Positions 29,255 to 40,884 of a DNA stretch of 64,000 nucleotides are shown here, one piece after another; positions within the stretch are counted from its first letter, which is position 1; the number at the start of each line of letters is the position of its first letter. This DNA is from Luteimonas arsenica. Its GTDB lineage: Bacteria; Pseudomonadota; Gammaproteobacteria; Xanthomonadales; Xanthomonadaceae. The stretch is from the NCBI RefSeq assembly GCF_004352825.1, contig NZ_SJRW01000002.1:1178001-1242000 (forward strand). The letters are read 5' to 3'. Under the pieces are notes generated by a model. It was given only the letters and a program-made list of their open reading frames with translations. It ran no database searches and was not told the origin of the DNA. The position numbers and the translations under genes are program-made.

Positions 29255-30555
29255 GCATCGTTCCCCCCAGCGAGCTGCTGGCCAGCAATCCGGCCGAAGC
29301 CCGCCAGGAAATCCGCAACTACACCCTGAACTTCGGTCCCCAGCATCCGGCCGCGCACGGTGTGCTGCGCCTGATCCTGGAGATGGACGGCGAGGTCGTG
29401 CAGCGCGCCGACCCGCACGTGGGCCTGCTCCACCGCGGCACCGAGAAGCTGGCCGAGTCCAAGCCCTTCAACCAGTCGATCGGCTACATGGATCGCCTGG
29501 ACTACGTGTCGATGATGTGCAACGAGCACGCCTACGTGCGCGCGATCGAGGCCCTGCTGGGCATCGAGGCGCCCGAGCGCGCGCAGTACATCCGCACCAT
29601 GTTCGACGAGATCACCCGGATCCTGAACCACCTGATGTGGATCGGCTCCAACGGGCTCGACCTCGGCGCGATGGCGGTGATGCTGTACTCCTTCCGCGAG
29701 CGCGAGGAGCTGATGGACGTCTACGAGGCGGTCAGCGGCGCGCGCATGCACGCGACCTACTACCGCCCGGGCGGCGTCTACCGCGACCTGCCGGACCGGA
29801 TGCCGCAGTACCGCGAGTCGCCCTGGCGCAAGGGCGGCAAGCTCAAGCGCTTCAACGAGTGGCGCGAAGGCTCGATGCTCGACTTCCTGGAGGCCTTCAC
29901 CAAGGACTTCCCGGCGCGCGTCGACGAGTACGAGACCCTGCTCACCGACAACCGCATCTGGAAGCAGCGCACCGTCGGCGTGGGCGTGATCCCGCCGGAG
30001 CAGGCCCTGGCCTGGGGCATGTCGGGCGTGATGCTGCGCGGCTCGGGCATCGAATGGGACCTGCGTCGCAAGCAGCCCTACGCGAAGTACGACGCGGTCG
30101 ACTTCAAGGTGCCGGTCGGCGTCAACGGCGACTGCTACGACCGCTACCTGGTCCGCGTCGCGGAGATGCGCGAATCCAACCGGATCATCGCCCAGTGCGT
30201 GGAGTGGCTGCGCGCCAACCCCGGCCTGGTGATGGTCGACAACTTCAAGGTCGCCCCTCCCTCCCGCGAGGAGATGAAGGACGACATGGAAGCCCTGATC
30301 CACCACTTCAAGCTGTTCTCGGAGGGCTATTGCGTGCCCGCCGGGCAGACCTACCAGGCCGTCGAAGCGCCCAAGGGCGAGTTCGGCTGCTACCTGGTCA
30401 GCGACGGCGCCAACAAGCCCTTCCGCGTGCACCTGCGCGCGCCCGGCTTCGCGCACCTGTCGTCGATGGACACGGTGGTGAAGGGGCACATGCTGTCCGA
30501 CGTCGTGGCGATGGTCGGCACCTATGACCTCGTCTTCGGAGAAGTGGACCGATGA
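29251..30555 (+). CDS. nuoD: NADH-quinone oxidoreductase subunit D
   Basis: The 434-aa 49-kDa subunit forms the quinone-binding cavity with NuoB. Diagnostic stretches are [32 protein letters not shown] and [17 protein letters not shown]. The loop histidine is in PQHPAAH, and the C-terminal residues DLVFGEVDR are conserved. The former hydrogenase active site has lost its cysteines, as in all complex I enzymes. GTG 29251 overlaps the nuoC stop. Confidence 0.96.
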   Translation: MSIVPPSELLASNPAEARQEIRNYTLNFGPQHPAAHGVLRLILEMDGEVVQRADPHVGLLHRGTEKLAESKPFNQSIGYMDRLDYVSMMCNEHAYVRAIEALLGIEAPERAQYIRTMFDEITRILNHLMWIGSNGLDLGAMAVMLYSFREREELMDVYEAVSGARMHATYYRPGGVYRDLPDRMPQYRESPWRKGGKLKRFNEWREGSMLDFLEAFTKDFPARVDEYETLLTDNRIWKQRTVGVGVIPPEQALAWGMSGVMLRGSGIEWDLRRKQPYAKYDAVDFKVPVGVNGDCYDRYLVRVAEMRESNRIIAQCVEWLRANPGLVMVDNFKVAPPSREEMKDDMEALIHHFKLFSEGYCVPAGQTYQAVEAPKGEFGCYLVSDGANKPFRVHLRAPGFAHLSSMDTVVKGHMLSDVVAMVGTYDLVFGEVDR

Positions 30556-31079
30556 AAGCGACCGGCAACTTCGAGAACGCGCGCAACGTCGACCCGATGG
30601 TCGCGCTCAGCGACGATACCCGCGCGCACATCGACCACTGGGCGGCCAAGTTCCCGCCTGATCGCAAGCGCTCGGCCGTGATCCAGGGTCTGTTCGCGAC
30701 CCAGCAGCAGAACGGCGGCTACCTGACCGACGAGCTGATCGCCGCGGTGGCGAAGTACCTTGGCATCCCGCCGGTGTGGGCCTATGAGGTCGCGACCTTC
30801 TATTCGATGTTCGAGACGAAGGAGGTCGGCCGCAACAACGTCGCCTTCTGCACCAACATCAGCTGCTGGCTCAACGGCGCCGAGGACCTGGTCGCGCACG
30901 CCGAGAAGAAGCTCGGCTGCAGGCTGGGCGAGACCACGGCCGACGGCCGCGTCTACCTCAAGCGCGAGGAAGAGTGCGTGGCCGCGTGCTGCGGCGCCCC
31001 GGTGGTCGTGATCAACGGCCATTACCACGAGAAGCTCGACGCCGCGAAGGTCGACGAGCTGCTCGACGGATTGAAGTGA
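30552..31079 (+). CDS. nuoE: NADH-quinone oxidoreductase subunit E
   Basis: The 175-aa 24-kDa subunit has a thioredoxin-like fold binding the 2Fe-2S cluster N1a. The ligand pattern is complete: FCTNISCWL (CxxxxC) and [11 protein letters not shown] (CxxxC). It belongs to the NADH-oxidising module with NuoF and NuoG. It overlaps nuoD by four bases. Confidence 0.95.
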   Translation: MKATGNFENARNVDPMVALSDDTRAHIDHWAAKFPPDRKRSAVIQGLFATQQQNGGYLTDELIAAVAKYLGIPPVWAYEVATFYSMFETKEVGRNNVAFCTNISCWLNGAEDLVAHAEKKLGCRLGETTADGRVYLKREEECVAACCGAPVVVINGHYHEKLDAAKVDELLDGLK

Positions 31080-31093
31080 GGCTCGACGCAGGC

Positions 31094-32440
31094 ATGGCGC
31101 ACAACCACACCCACGTCTCCGAAGGCTACGGCCCCGTCGGCCCCGCGCCGAAGGAGCACCAGGCCGTCTACACCACGCTGCACTTCGACAAGCCGTGGTC
31201 GTACGAGAACTACCTCAAGACCGGCGGCTACCAGGCGTTGCGCAAGGTGCTGACCGAGAAGATCCCGCCGGCCGACATCGTCGAGATCGTCAAGCAGTCG
31301 GGCCTGCGCGGGCGCGGCGGCGCGGGCTTCCCGACCGGCCTGAAGTGGAGCTTCATGCCCAAGGGCGACATGCAGAAGTACATCCTCTGCAACTCCGATG
31401 AATCGGAGCCGGGCACCGCCAAGGATCGCGACATCCTGCGCTACAACCCGCACGCGGTGCTCGAGGGCCTGGCGATCGCCTGCTATGCCACCGGTTCGAC
31501 CGTGGCCTACAACTACATGCGCGGCGAGTTCCACCACGAGCCCTTCGAGCATATCGAAGAGGCGCTGGCGGAAGCCTACGCGCACGGCTGGCTGGGCAAG
31601 GACATCCTCGGCAGCGGCGTGGACATCGACATCCACAACGCGCTGGGCGCCGGCGCCTACATCTGCGGCGAAGAAACCGCGCTGATGGAGTCGCTGGAAG
31701 GCAAGAAGGGCCAGCCGCGCTACAAGCCGCCGTTCCCGGCCAACTTCGGCCTGTTCGGCAAGCCGACCACGATCAACAACACCGAGACCTACGCCTCGGT
31801 GCCGGCGATCATCCGCAACGGCCCCGAGTGGTTCGCCGGCCTGGGCAAGCCCAACAACGGCGGCTGCAAGATCTTCTCGGTCTCCGGCCACGTGCAGCGC
31901 CCGGGCAACTACGAGATCCGCCTGGGCACGCCGTTCTCCGAGCTGCTGGAGATGGCCGGCGGCCTGCGCCCGGGACGCACGCTCAAGGGGGTGATCCCCG
32001 GTGGTTCATCGATGCCGGTGCTGCCGGGCGAGACCATGATGGGCCTGACCATGGATTACGACGCCCTGCAGAAGGCGGGCTCGGGCCTGGGTTCGGGCGC
32101 GGTGATCGTGATGGACGACAGCACCTGCATGGTGCGCGCCTGCCAGCGCATCTCGCGCTTCTATTTCCAGGAATCCTGCGGCCAGTGCACGCCCTGCCGC
32201 GAAGGCACGGGCTGGATGTACCGCATGCTGACCCGCATGGTCGAAGGCAAGGCGACGATGGCCGACGTCGAGATGCTGCGCGCCTCCGCCGGCCAGATCG
32301 AAGGCCACACCATCTGCGCCTTCGGCGAGGCCGCCGCGTGGCCGGTGCAGGGCTTCCTGCGCCACTTCTGGCACGAATTCGAGTACTACATCGAGCACGG
32401 CCGCTCGATCGTCGACGCTCCCGCGGAGGCCGCGGCATGA
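31094..32440 (+). CDS. nuoF: NADH-quinone oxidoreductase subunit F
   Basis: The 448-aa subunit oxidises NADH. It has the NADH loop [18 protein letters not shown], the FMN-binding [19 protein letters not shown], and cluster N3 ligands in [13 protein letters not shown] plus the later Cys in [11 protein letters not shown] 31094 gives the start [16 protein letters not shown] 31076, overlapping the nuoE stop, would add six residues and is a real alternative. Confidence 0.95.
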   Translation: MAHNHTHVSEGYGPVGPAPKEHQAVYTTLHFDKPWSYENYLKTGGYQALRKVLTEKIPPADIVEIVKQSGLRGRGGAGFPTGLKWSFMPKGDMQKYILCNSDESEPGTAKDRDILRYNPHAVLEGLAIACYATGSTVAYNYMRGEFHHEPFEHIEEALAEAYAHGWLGKDILGSGVDIDIHNALGAGAYICGEETALMESLEGKKGQPRYKPPFPANFGLFGKPTTINNTETYASVPAIIRNGPEWFAGLGKPNNGGCKIFSVSGHVQRPGNYEIRLGTPFSELLEMAGGLRPGRTLKGVIPGGSSMPVLPGETMMGLTMDYDALQKAGSGLGSGAVIVMDDSTCMVRACQRISRFYFQESCGQCTPCREGTGWMYRMLTRMVEGKATMADVEMLRASAGQIEGHTICAFGEAAAWPVQGFLRHFWHEFEYYIEHGRSIVDAPAEAAA

Positions 32441-34683
32441 GCGCGCAGCCCGTGAACCCGAACCTGCCGCCCGACCACGTCACCGTCTTCATCGACGGCG
32501 TCGAGATGGCCGCGCCCAAGGGCTCGATGATCATCCAGGCCGCCGACAAGGCCGGCATCCCGATCCCGCGCTTCTGCTACCACGACAAGCTCGCCATCGC
32601 GGCCAACTGCCGCATGTGCCTGGTCGAGGTGGAGAAGATGGGCAAGCCGGCGCCGGCCTGCGCCACCCCGGTCATGGATGGCATGCGCGTGTCCACGCGC
32701 AGCGACAAGGCGCTGAAGTCGCAGCGCAACGTGATGGAGTTCCTGCTGATCAACCACCCGCTCGACTGCCCGGTCTGCGACCAGGGCGGCGAGTGCGAGC
32801 TGCAGGACCTGTCGCTGGGCTACGGCCGTTCGGTCAGCCGCTTCGCCGAGCGCAAGCGCACCGTCGCCGACGAGGACCTCGGCCCGCTGGTGGCCACCGA
32901 GATGACGCGCTGCATCCAGTGCACGCGCTGCATCCGCGTCACCGCCGAGATCGCCGGCACCTACGAGCTGGGCGGCATGCAGCGCGGCGAGCGCCTGCAG
33001 ATCGGCACCTACGACGGCAAGCCGCTGACCACCGAACTGTCGGGCAACGTGATCGACGTCTGCCCGGTGGGCGCGCTGACCAACAAGGTGTTCCGCTTCC
33101 GCGCGCGCCCCTGGGAGCTGATCGCGAAGGAGTCGCTGGGGTACCACGACGCGCTCGGCAGCAACCTGTTCCTGCATTCCCGCCGTGGCGAGGTGATGCG
33201 CACCGTGCCGCGCGACAACGAGGCGGTCAACGAGTGCTGGCTGTCCGACCGCGACCGCTATTCGCACCAGGGCCTGTACGCCGACGACCGTGCCGTGCGC
33301 CCGCTCATCCGCGTGGCCAGCAACGGCGACGACGGTGACTGGCGCGAGGCGAGCTGGGACGAGGCGCTGGCGAAGGCCGCGCAGATCCTGCGCGACAACG
33401 CCGCCGACGACCTCGGCATCCTGGTGCATCCGGCTACCCCGAACGAGGAGGGCGCGCTGATCGCCCGCCTGGCCGAGGGCCTGGGCACCGGCAATCTCGA
33501 CCACCGCATCGCCCAGCACGACCTCTCCGACGGCGCTGTGGCCGAAGCCTTCGGCATGCCGGTGGAGGACATCGAGCAGGCCGACGCCATCGTCATCGTC
33601 GGCAGCAACCTGCGCACCGAGCTGCCGCTGGTTCACCAGCGCGTGCGCAAGGCCTGGCGCGCCGGTGCAAAGGTGCACGTGGTCAACCCGGTCGACTTCG
33701 AGTTCACCTTCGACATCGCCCACAAGGCCATCGTCGCGCCGTCGAAGATCGCCGACGCGCTGGGTTCCGCCGAACTCGCCGACGCGCTGCAGAGCGCCGC
33801 GCGTCCGGTGGTGATCGTCGGCGCGGTGGCCGAATGCGGCATCCACGCCGCGGCCATCCGCGCAGCCGCCGCCGATTTCGCCAGCCGTGCCAACGCCGCG
33901 CTGTGCCGCGTGCCGCAGGGCGCGAACGCGGTCGGCCTGGCGCGCCTGGGCGTGCTGCCGACCTCGCGCGACGCCGGCGCCATGCTGGCCCAGCCGCGCG
34001 CGGGCTACGTCATCTACGGCATCGAGCCGGGCCTGGACTTCGCCGACCCGGCGAAGGCGATGCAGGCCCTGGGCGGCGCGCAGGTCGTGGCCTTCAGCCA
34101 CTTCGCCTGTCAGTCCACGCGTCGCGTGGCCGACGTGATCCTGCCGATCGGCCTGCTGCCCGAGATCGACGCCAGCCTGACCAACCTCGACGGCCGCGAG
34201 CAGCGCACCGTGGCCGGCGGCAAGCTGCCGGGCGAGGCGCGCCAGGGCTGGAAGGCGCTGCGTGCGCTCGGCGGCCAGCTCGGCATCGAAGGCTTCGATT
34301 TCATCGACTTCGCCGGCGCGCTTGCGCTGGTGGCGCCGCGCCAGGTCGAAGTCGCGCGCGGCGCGGCCCCGGCGGCGGCAGGCGAGGGCCTGGAGCTGGC
34401 GGTGTCGGCGGCGATCTACCGCGTCGACGGCGTCACCCGCCGCGCCGCGGCGCTGCAGGCGCACCCGCTGACCGTGGGCCCGCGCATCACCCTCAACCCC
34501 GACGATGCCTTCGCGGCCGGCCTGGCCGAAGGCGCCATGGCCCGCGTGGCCAACGGCGTCGGCACCGCGACCCTGCAGGTGGCGACCAGCCCCGGCGTGG
34601 CCCGCGGCGCGGCGCTGATCGAATCCGGCTACGGCGCCACGGCGGCGCTCGGCGCCGGCACGGTGCGGGTGGAGGCCGCATGA
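32437..34683 (+). CDS. nuoG: NADH-quinone oxidoreductase subunit G
   Basis: The 748-aa 75-kDa subunit starts with a ferredoxin-type 2Fe-2S domain ([20 protein letters not shown] and a later CATP). It follows with the His/Cys cluster [18 protein letters not shown] and the 4Fe-4S ligands [10 protein letters not shown] and DVCPVGALT. The large C-terminal part is a degenerate molybdopterin oxidoreductase fold. The rapid drop in conserved motifs past residue 300 is normal for the family. It overlaps nuoF and nuoH by four bases each. Confidence 0.95.
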   Translation: MSAQPVNPNLPPDHVTVFIDGVEMAAPKGSMIIQAADKAGIPIPRFCYHDKLAIAANCRMCLVEVEKMGKPAPACATPVMDGMRVSTRSDKALKSQRNVMEFLLINHPLDCPVCDQGGECELQDLSLGYGRSVSRFAERKRTVADEDLGPLVATEMTRCIQCTRCIRVTAEIAGTYELGGMQRGERLQIGTYDGKPLTTELSGNVIDVCPVGALTNKVFRFRARPWELIAKESLGYHDALGSNLFLHSRRGEVMRTVPRDNEAVNECWLSDRDRYSHQGLYADDRAVRPLIRVASNGDDGDWREASWDEALAKAAQILRDNAADDLGILVHPATPNEEGALIARLAEGLGTGNLDHRIAQHDLSDGAVAEAFGMPVEDIEQADAIVIVGSNLRTELPLVHQRVRKAWRAGAKVHVVNPVDFEFTFDIAHKAIVAPSKIADALGSAELADALQSAARPVVIVGAVAECGIHAAAIRAAAADFASRANAALCRVPQGANAVGLARLGVLPTSRDAGAMLAQPRAGYVIYGIEPGLDFADPAKAMQALGGAQVVAFSHFACQSTRRVADVILPIGLLPEIDASLTNLDGREQRTVAGGKLPGEARQGWKALRALGGQLGIEGFDFIDFAGALALVAPRQVEVARGAAPAAAGEGLELAVSAAIYRVDGVTRRAAALQAHPLTVGPRITLNPDDAFAAGLAEGAMARVANGVGTATLQVATSPGVARGAALIESGYGATAALGAGTVRVEAA

Positions 34684-35789
34684 GCACGACGACGAACAAC
34701 ACCGCCACCGTGCTCCTCGGCTGGCTGGAACCCTTCCGCAGCTGGCTCGACTCGCTGGGGCCGATCGGCACGGTGATCTGGCTGGTGCTGCTGATCCTCG
34801 CGATCGCGGTGCCGGTGATCATCTCCGTGGCCTTCTACGTGGTCTGGGAGCGCAAGCTGATCGGCTGGATGCACGTGCGCCACGGCCCGATGTACGTCGG
34901 CTTCGGCATCCTCCAGGCCTTCGCGGACGTCTTCAAGCTGCTGTTCAAGGAAGTCATCCGTCCCAGCGCCGCGCACAAGGCGCTGTACATCCTGGCACCG
35001 CTGATCACGCTCGCGCCGGCCTTCGCCGCCTGGGCGGTGGTGCCCTTCGACGCGCAGATGGTGCTGTCCAACGCCAATGCCGGCCTGCTGTACCTGCTGG
35101 CGATGACCTCGCTGGGCGTCTATGGCGTGATCCTGGCGGGCTGGGCCTCGAACTCGAAGTACGCCTTCCTCGGCGCCATGCGTTCGGCGGCCCAGGTGGT
35201 CAGCTACGAGATCGCGATGGGCTTCGCCCTGGTCGGCGTGATGGTCGGCGCCGGCAGCCTGAACCTGTCCGAGATCGTGATGGCGCAGTCCGGCGACGCC
35301 GGCTTCCTGGAGTGGTTCTGGGTGCCGATGCTGCCGCTGTTCGTCATCTACTTCGTGTCCGGCGTGGCCGAGACCAACCGCGCGCCCTTCGACGTGGTCG
35401 AAGGCGAGAGCGAGATCGTCGCCGGCCACATGGTCGAGTACTCGGGCTCGGTGTTCGCGCTGTTCTTCCTGGCCGAGTACGCCAACATGATCCTGGTGAG
35501 CTTCCTCACCGCGATCTTCTTCCTGGGCGGCTGGCTGTCGCCGATCCCCGCGGCGTGGATCCCGGACATCCCGGTGGTCTCGGTGCTGCTGGGCGACGGC
35601 TGGTGGTGGCTGTTCGCCAAGGTCTTCTTCTTCGCCAGCTGCTTCATCTGGTTCCGCGCATCGTTCCCGCGCTACCGCTACGACCAGATCATGCGCCTGG
35701 GCTGGAAGGTGTTCATTCCGCTGTCCATCGCCTGGATCGCGGTCACGGCGCTGATGGCGTACTTCGGCGTGTTCGAGGCAGGTGCGTGA
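34680..35789 (+). CDS. nuoH: NADH-quinone oxidoreductase subunit H
   Basis: The 369-aa membrane subunit has eight or more helices and links the quinone site to the proton-pumping arm. Signature stretches are [57 protein letters not shown] (the acidic quinone-chamber loop) and [20 protein letters not shown]. All are intact. The start overlaps the nuoG stop (ATGA). Confidence 0.96.
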   Translation: MSTTTNNTATVLLGWLEPFRSWLDSLGPIGTVIWLVLLILAIAVPVIISVAFYVVWERKLIGWMHVRHGPMYVGFGILQAFADVFKLLFKEVIRPSAAHKALYILAPLITLAPAFAAWAVVPFDAQMVLSNANAGLLYLLAMTSLGVYGVILAGWASNSKYAFLGAMRSAAQVVSYEIAMGFALVGVMVGAGSLNLSEIVMAQSGDAGFLEWFWVPMLPLFVIYFVSGVAETNRAPFDVVEGESEIVAGHMVEYSGSVFALFFLAEYANMILVSFLTAIFFLGGWLSPIPAAWIPDIPVVSVLLGDGWWWLFAKVFFFASCFIWFRASFPRYRYDQIMRLGWKVFIPLSIAWIAVTALMAYFGVFEAGA

Positions 35790-36277
35790 TGGGCAAGTTC
35801 GTTTCCTGGGCCAGGAGCCTGTTGCTGATCGAGATGCTTCGCGGCATGGCGCTGACGTTCAAGTACCTGTGGCGCCCGAAGTACACGATGATGTACCCGA
35901 TGGAGAAGATCCCGCAGTCGCCGCGCTTCCGCGGGCTGCACGCGCTGCGCCGCTATCCGAACGGCGAGGAGCGCTGCATCGCCTGCAAGCTGTGCGAGGC
36001 GGTGTGCCCGGCGCTGGCGATCACCATCGATTCCGAGCAGCGCGCCGACAACACCCGCCGCACCACGCGCTACGAGATCGACCTGTTCAAGTGCATCTTC
36101 TGCGGTTTCTGCGAGGAGTCGTGCCCGGTGGACTCGATCGTCGAGACCCACATCCACGAGTACCACTTCGAGAACCGCGGCGAGAACATCGTCACCAAGC
36201 CGCAGCTGCTGGCGCTGGGCGACCGCCTCGAGGCGGAGATCGCCGAGCGCCGCGCCGCCGACGCCGCATACAGGTAA
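35789..36277 (+). CDS. nuoI: NADH-quinone oxidoreductase subunit I
   Basis: The 162-aa subunit carries two 4Fe-4S clusters (N6a/N6b). Both CxxCxxCxxxCP motifs are complete: [12 protein letters not shown] and [12 protein letters not shown]. The N-terminal amphipathic helix ([20 protein letters not shown]) rests on the membrane. The start overlaps the nuoH stop (TGATG). Confidence 0.96.
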   Translation: MGKFVSWARSLLLIEMLRGMALTFKYLWRPKYTMMYPMEKIPQSPRFRGLHALRRYPNGEERCIACKLCEAVCPALAITIDSEQRADNTRRTTRYEIDLFKCIFCGFCEESCPVDSIVETHIHEYHFENRGENIVTKPQLLALGDRLEAEIAERRAADAAYR

Positions 36278-36280
36278 GCC

Positions 36281-36934
36281 ATGGACTTCGTACAGCTCGC
36301 ATTCTTCGTATTCGCAGGGGTCGCCGTGGCCTCGGCGGTCGCCGTGATCGGGGCGCGCAACCCGGTGCACTCGGCGCTGTTCCTGGTGCTGACCTTCTTC
36401 AGCGTCGCCTGCACCTGGATCATCGCCGGTGCCGAGTTCCTCGGCGTGGCCCTGGTGCTGGTGTACGTGGGCGCGGTGATGGTCCTGTTCCTGTTCGTGG
36501 TGATGATGCTCGACATCGACCTGGTGCCGCTCAACGAGGGCTACGTGCGCTACCTGCCCGTGGGCCTGGTGGTCGCGGTGGTGATGCTGGTCGAGCTCCT
36601 GTCGCTGATCGGCATCATGGCCTTCGTCGAGACGCCGTTCTCGCCGAATCTGGCCGAGGCCGAGGGCGTGCCGAACACGGTCTGGCTGGCGCGCCGGCTG
36701 TTCACCGACTTCCTGCTGCCGTTCGAGGCCGCCGCGGTGATCCTGACCGTGGCCGTGATCGCCGCGGTCACCCTGACCCTGCGCCGTCGTCCCGGCACCA
36801 AGCACCAGGTTCCGGGGGAGCAGGTCCGCGCGCGCCCGGCTGACCGCCTGCGCATGGTCGACATGCCGGCCTCGGTGCACGTCGCCGACGACGCGCCGGC
36901 CGCCGATGCCGCCACCGACGGGGAGGGCAAGTAA
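36281..36934 (+). CDS. nuoJ: NADH-quinone oxidoreductase subunit J
   Basis: The 217-aa membrane subunit has five helices; the conserved third helix is [20 protein letters not shown] with its pi-bulge glycine. The first helix includes [16 protein letters not shown] polar C-terminal tail of about 45 residues ([13 protein letters not shown] onward) extends past the last helix. The stop overlaps the nuoK ATG. Confidence 0.94.
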   Translation: MDFVQLAFFVFAGVAVASAVAVIGARNPVHSALFLVLTFFSVACTWIIAGAEFLGVALVLVYVGAVMVLFLFVVMMLDIDLVPLNEGYVRYLPVGLVVAVVMLVELLSLIGIMAFVETPFSPNLAEAEGVPNTVWLARRLFTDFLLPFEAAAVILTVAVIAAVTLTLRRRPGTKHQVPGEQVRARPADRLRMVDMPASVHVADDAPAADAATDGEGK

Positions 36935-37257
36935 TGGAATTCCTCGGACAGGGCCTCGCGCTGGGCCACTACCTCGCGCTGGCCGCCGCGCTGTTCTGCA
37001 TCAGCGTCGCCGGCATCTTCCTCAACCGGAAGAACGTGATCATCCTGCTGATGTGCATCGAGCTGATGCTGCTCTCGGTGAACATCAACTTCGTCGCCTT
37101 CTCGCGCGAGTTCGGCGACGCGGCGGGGCAGGTCTTCGTGTTCTTCATCCTCACCGTGGCCGCGGCCGAGGCCGCGATCGGCCTGGCGATCCTGGTCACG
37201 CTGTTCCGCAACCGGCGGACGATCAACGTCGCCGAAATCGACACGCTGAAGGGCTGA
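36934..37257 (+). CDS. nuoK: NADH-quinone oxidoreductase subunit K
   Basis: The 107-aa three-helix subunit is related to MrpC. It contains [20 protein letters not shown] with the key glutamate of helix 2, and [20 protein letters not shown] with the helix-3 glutamate. Both are needed for the proton path. It begins in the nuoJ stop codon. Confidence 0.95.
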   Translation: MEFLGQGLALGHYLALAAALFCISVAGIFLNRKNVIILLMCIELMLLSVNINFVAFSREFGDAAGQVFVFFILTVAAAEAAIGLAILVTLFRNRRTINVAEIDTLKG

Positions 37258-37261
37258 CGGG

Positions 37262-39343
37262 ATGCCTGGCATGGAAATCGTTATCTCCAAGGCGATGCTG
37301 ATCGCGATCGTGCTCGCGCCGCTGTTCGGCGCGATCGTCGCGGGCCTGTTCGGCCGCCAGGTCGGGCGCGTCGGCGCGCAGGCGGTCACCATCCTCGGCG
37401 TGGCGGTGAGCTGCGCGCTGTCGTGCTTCGTGCTCTGGCAGCTGGTGGTGCAGGGTGCCGCGCCGTTCAACGAGAACGTCTACACCTGGTTCCAGGTCGC
37501 GGACTTCGAGGTCAGCGTCGGCTTCATGGTTGACCGGTTGACCGCGATGATGATGGTCGTGGTGACCTTCGTCTCGCTGCTGGTGCACGTCTACACCATC
37601 GGCTACATGGCCGACGATCCGGGCTACCAGCGCTTCTTCAGCTACATCAGCCTGTTCACCTTCTCGATGCTGGCCCTGGTCATGGCCAACAACTTCCTGC
37701 AGCTGTTCTTCGGCTGGGAAGCGGTGGGCGTGGTCTCGTACCTGCTGATCGGCTTCTGGTTCAAGCGGCCGACCGCGGTGTTCGCCAACCTCAAGGCCTT
37801 CCTGGTCAACCGGGTCGGCGATTTCGGCATGCTGCTGGGCATCGCCGCGGTGGCGTACTGGTTCGGCACGCTGGACTACGCGACGGTCTTCGCCAACGCC
37901 GGCCCGGTCATCGGCGGCGGGCAGGTGGTCGAGATCCTGCCGGGCCACGCCTGGTCGGTCGCCACCCTGATCTGCATCTGCCTGTTCATCGGCGCGATGG
38001 GCAAGTCGGCGCAGGTGCCGCTGCATGTCTGGCTGCCCGACTCGATGGAAGGCCCGACCCCGATCTCGGCGCTGATCCACGCCGCGACCATGGTCACCGC
38101 GGGCATCTTCATGGTGGCGCGCATGTCGCCGCTGTTCGAGCTGAGCCAGTTCGCGCTGCAGTTCATCCTGTTCATCGGCGCCACCACGGCCTTCTTCACC
38201 GGCCTGATCGGCATCGTGCAGAACGACATCAAGCGCGTGGTCGCGTACTCCACGCTGTCGCAGCTGGGCTACATGACCGTCGCCCTGGGCGTGTCGGCGT
38301 ACTCGGCCGCGGTGTTCCACCTGATGACCCACGCCTTCTTCAAGGCACTGCTGTTCCTGGGCGCGGGCTCGGTGATCATCGCCATGCACCACGAGCAGGA
38401 CATGCGCCGCATGGGCGGGCTGCGCAAGTACATGCCGGTGACCTTCATCACCATGGTGATCGGCACCCTGGCCCTGGTGGCGACGCCGTTCTTCAGCGGC
38501 TTCTACTCCAAGGACACCATCATCGAAGCGGCGAAGTTCGGCGCCGAGGGCATGGGCTGGGTCGGTACCTACGGCTACTGGGCCGTGCTGCTGGGCGCCT
38601 TCGTGACCTCGTTCTACAGCTTCCGCCTGCTGTACCTGACCTTCTTCGGCCGCGAGCGCTTCCGCGACGCGCACGCCGACGACCACGGGCACGGCCACGA
38701 TGCGCACGACGACCACGGCCACCATGGCGTGCACGAGCCGCACGAGTCGCCCTGGGTGGTGACCCTGCCGCTGGTGCTGCTGGCGATCCCGTCGATCGCG
38801 ATCGGCTTCTTCACCGCCGGCCCCATGCTGTTCGGCACCGACTGGAGCGGGCATGAGCAGGTGATGCCGTTCTTCCTCGGCGCGATCGACCTGCTGCCGG
38901 AGAACGACACCCTGGCGCGCGTGGCGGCCGAACTCTGGCACGGCCCGGTCGCGTTCGCGCTGCACGGCTTCCTGACCCCGGCCTTCTGGCTGACCTTCGC
39001 CGGCTTCGCGCTCGCGACCGTCATGTACTGGTGGCGTCCGGAGCTTGCCGAGAAGGCGCGCCGTACCTTCGCCCTGCCGGTGAAGGTGCTGGAGAAGAAG
39101 TACTGGGCCGACGACCTGTGGATCGGCGGCCTGGCGGGCGGCAGCCTGCAGCTGGGCAAGGCCTCGAAGGCGGTGGACACCGGCCTGATCGACGGCGTGG
39201 TGGTGAACGGCAGCGCCGGCCTGGTCGGCCTGGTGTCGGGCGTCGTCCGCCGCCTGCAGTCCGGGCGCCTTTACGACTATGCATTCGCGATGATCCTCGG
39301 CCTGATCGTGCTCCTGGCCGTGCTCATCCATTACTGGACCTGA
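37262..39343 (+). CDS. nuoL: NADH-quinone oxidoreductase subunit L
   Basis: The 693-aa distal antiporter-like subunit has about 16 helices. Typical stretches are NNFLQLFFGWEAVGVVSYLL with the essential Glu, GKSAQVPLHVWLPDSMEGPT with Lys and catalytic residues, and the discontinuous-helix region YSTLSQLGYMTVALG. A His/Asp-rich cytoplasmic loop (HADDHGHGHDAHDDHGHH) near residue 480 is a local feature and may bind metal. The long lateral helix lies at the C-terminus. ATG 37271 is an alternative start. Confidence 0.95.
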   Translation: MPGMEIVISKAMLIAIVLAPLFGAIVAGLFGRQVGRVGAQAVTILGVAVSCALSCFVLWQLVVQGAAPFNENVYTWFQVADFEVSVGFMVDRLTAMMMVVVTFVSLLVHVYTIGYMADDPGYQRFFSYISLFTFSMLALVMANNFLQLFFGWEAVGVVSYLLIGFWFKRPTAVFANLKAFLVNRVGDFGMLLGIAAVAYWFGTLDYATVFANAGPVIGGGQVVEILPGHAWSVATLICICLFIGAMGKSAQVPLHVWLPDSMEGPTPISALIHAATMVTAGIFMVARMSPLFELSQFALQFILFIGATTAFFTGLIGIVQNDIKRVVAYSTLSQLGYMTVALGVSAYSAAVFHLMTHAFFKALLFLGAGSVIIAMHHEQDMRRMGGLRKYMPVTFITMVIGTLALVATPFFSGFYSKDTIIEAAKFGAEGMGWVGTYGYWAVLLGAFVTSFYSFRLLYLTFFGRERFRDAHADDHGHGHDAHDDHGHHGVHEPHESPWVVTLPLVLLAIPSIAIGFFTAGPMLFGTDWSGHEQVMPFFLGAIDLLPENDTLARVAAELWHGPVAFALHGFLTPAFWLTFAGFALATVMYWWRPELAEKARRTFALPVKVLEKKYWADDLWIGGLAGGSLQLGKASKAVDTGLIDGVVVNGSAGLVGLVSGVVRRLQSGRLYDYAFAMILGLIVLLAVLIHYWT

Positions 39344-39356
39344 CGGAAGACGATAC

Positions 39357-40871
39357 GTGTCGAACTGGCCTCTCCTCAGCATCCTCATCTGGCTGCCGAT
39401 CCTCGGTGGCGCGACGGTGATCGCGCTCGGCAACCGCGCCAGCGCGGCGCGCTGGCTGTCGCTCGCGATCGCGCTGGTCGTCTTCGTCATCAGCATCCCG
39501 CTGTTCACCGGCTACGACGCCTCGGCGGCGGTGGCCACGATGCAGTTCGTCGAGGCCCGGGAGTGGATCCCGGCCTATGACATCCAGTACCACCTGGGCG
39601 CGGACGGCATCTCGGTCGCGCTGATCGTGCTGACCACCCTGGTCACGGTGCTGGTACTGATCGGCGCCTGGGCCTCGATCGACAAGCGCGTCAGCCAGTA
39701 CTTCGCGGCGATGCTGATGCTCGAAGGCCTGATGATCGGCGTGTTCTCGGCCGTGGACGCGATGCTGTTCTACGTGTTCTTCGAGGGCATGCTGATCCCG
39801 ATGTTCATCATCATCGGCGTCTGGGGCGGCCCGCGCCGCGTCTATGCCTCGGTGAAGTTCTTCCTGTACACCTTCCTCGGCTCGGTGTTCATGCTGGTCG
39901 GCCTGGTGTACCTGTACCTGAAGTCCGGCAGCTGGCAGCTGCCCGACCTGTACGCGCTGCCGCTGACGGCCACCGAGCAGATGTGGCTGTTCTTCGCCTT
40001 CCTGATCGCCTTCGCGGTCAAGGTGCCGATGTTCCCGGTGCACACCTGGCTCCCGGACGCGCACGTCGAGGCGCCCACCGGCGGCTCGGTGATCCTGGCG
40101 GCGATCATGCTGAAGATCGGTGGCTACGGCTTCCTGCGCTTCAGCCTGCCGATCACGCCGGACGCCGGCCACGAGTGGGCCTGGCTGGTGATCGCGCTGT
40201 CGCTGATCGCGGTGGTCTACGTGGGCCTGGTGGCGCTGGTCCAGGAGGACATGAAGAAGCTGATCGCCTACTCCTCGGTCTCGCACATGGGCTTCGTGAC
40301 CCTGGGCACCTTCATCGCCTTCGCCCTGGTGCGCGACACCGGCAACCCGGAGGCGGCCCGCCTGGGCCTGCAGGGCGCGATGGTGCAGATGGTCTCGCAC
40401 GGCTTCATCTCGGGCGCGATGTTCACCTGCGTGGGCGTGCTCTACGACCGCATGCACACGCGCATGATCCGCGACTACGGCGGCGTGGCCAACGTGATGC
40501 CGTGGTTCGCCGCGTTCTACGTGCTGTTCGCCTTCGCCAACTCCGGCCTGCCGGGCACCTCGGGCTTCGTCGGCGAATTCATGGTCATCCTGGCCGCGTT
40601 CCAGAGCCACCCGCTGATCGCCTTCGTCGCCGCCATCACCCTGATCCTGGGCGCGGGCTACACCCTGTGGCTGGTCAAGCGCGTGATGTACGGCGAGGTC
40701 GGCAACGCGCACGTCGCCGAGCTGAAGGACATCAACGGCCGCGAGGCCCTGGTGCTGGGCGTGTTCGCCGCCGGCGTCATGATCATCGGCCTCTGGCCCA
40801 AGCCCCTGACCGACCTGATGGAGCCGTCCATCGCGCAGCTGGCGGGCATGCTCGCCAACAGCAAGCTTTGA
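39357..40871 (+). CDS. nuoM: NADH-quinone oxidoreductase subunit M
   Basis: The 504-aa antiporter-like subunit contains the key membrane residues: the Glu in MLFYVFFEGMLIPMFIIIGV, KVPMFPVHTWLPDAHVEAPT, and the broken-helix region YSSVSHMGFVTLG. GLPGTSGFVGEFMV and a C-terminal Lys/Glu region follow. It starts at GTG 39357, 13 bp after nuoL, one of only a few real gaps in the operon. Confidence 0.95.
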   Translation: MSNWPLLSILIWLPILGGATVIALGNRASAARWLSLAIALVVFVISIPLFTGYDASAAVATMQFVEAREWIPAYDIQYHLGADGISVALIVLTTLVTVLVLIGAWASIDKRVSQYFAAMLMLEGLMIGVFSAVDAMLFYVFFEGMLIPMFIIIGVWGGPRRVYASVKFFLYTFLGSVFMLVGLVYLYLKSGSWQLPDLYALPLTATEQMWLFFAFLIAFAVKVPMFPVHTWLPDAHVEAPTGGSVILAAIMLKIGGYGFLRFSLPITPDAGHEWAWLVIALSLIAVVYVGLVALVQEDMKKLIAYSSVSHMGFVTLGTFIAFALVRDTGNPEAARLGLQGAMVQMVSHGFISGAMFTCVGVLYDRMHTRMIRDYGGVANVMPWFAAFYVLFAFANSGLPGTSGFVGEFMVILAAFQSHPLIAFVAAITLILGAGYTLWLVKRVMYGEVGNAHVAELKDINGREALVLGVFAAGVMIIGLWPKPLTDLMEPSIAQLAGMLANSKL

Positions 40872-40884
40872 GGAACGTGACGCG

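Noticed and set aside
37223-39508. 761-codon minus-strand ORF opposite nuoL
   Set aside because: It is a mirror of a highly conserved membrane protein; its His/Asp/Gln-rich composition is an artefact of the complementary frame.
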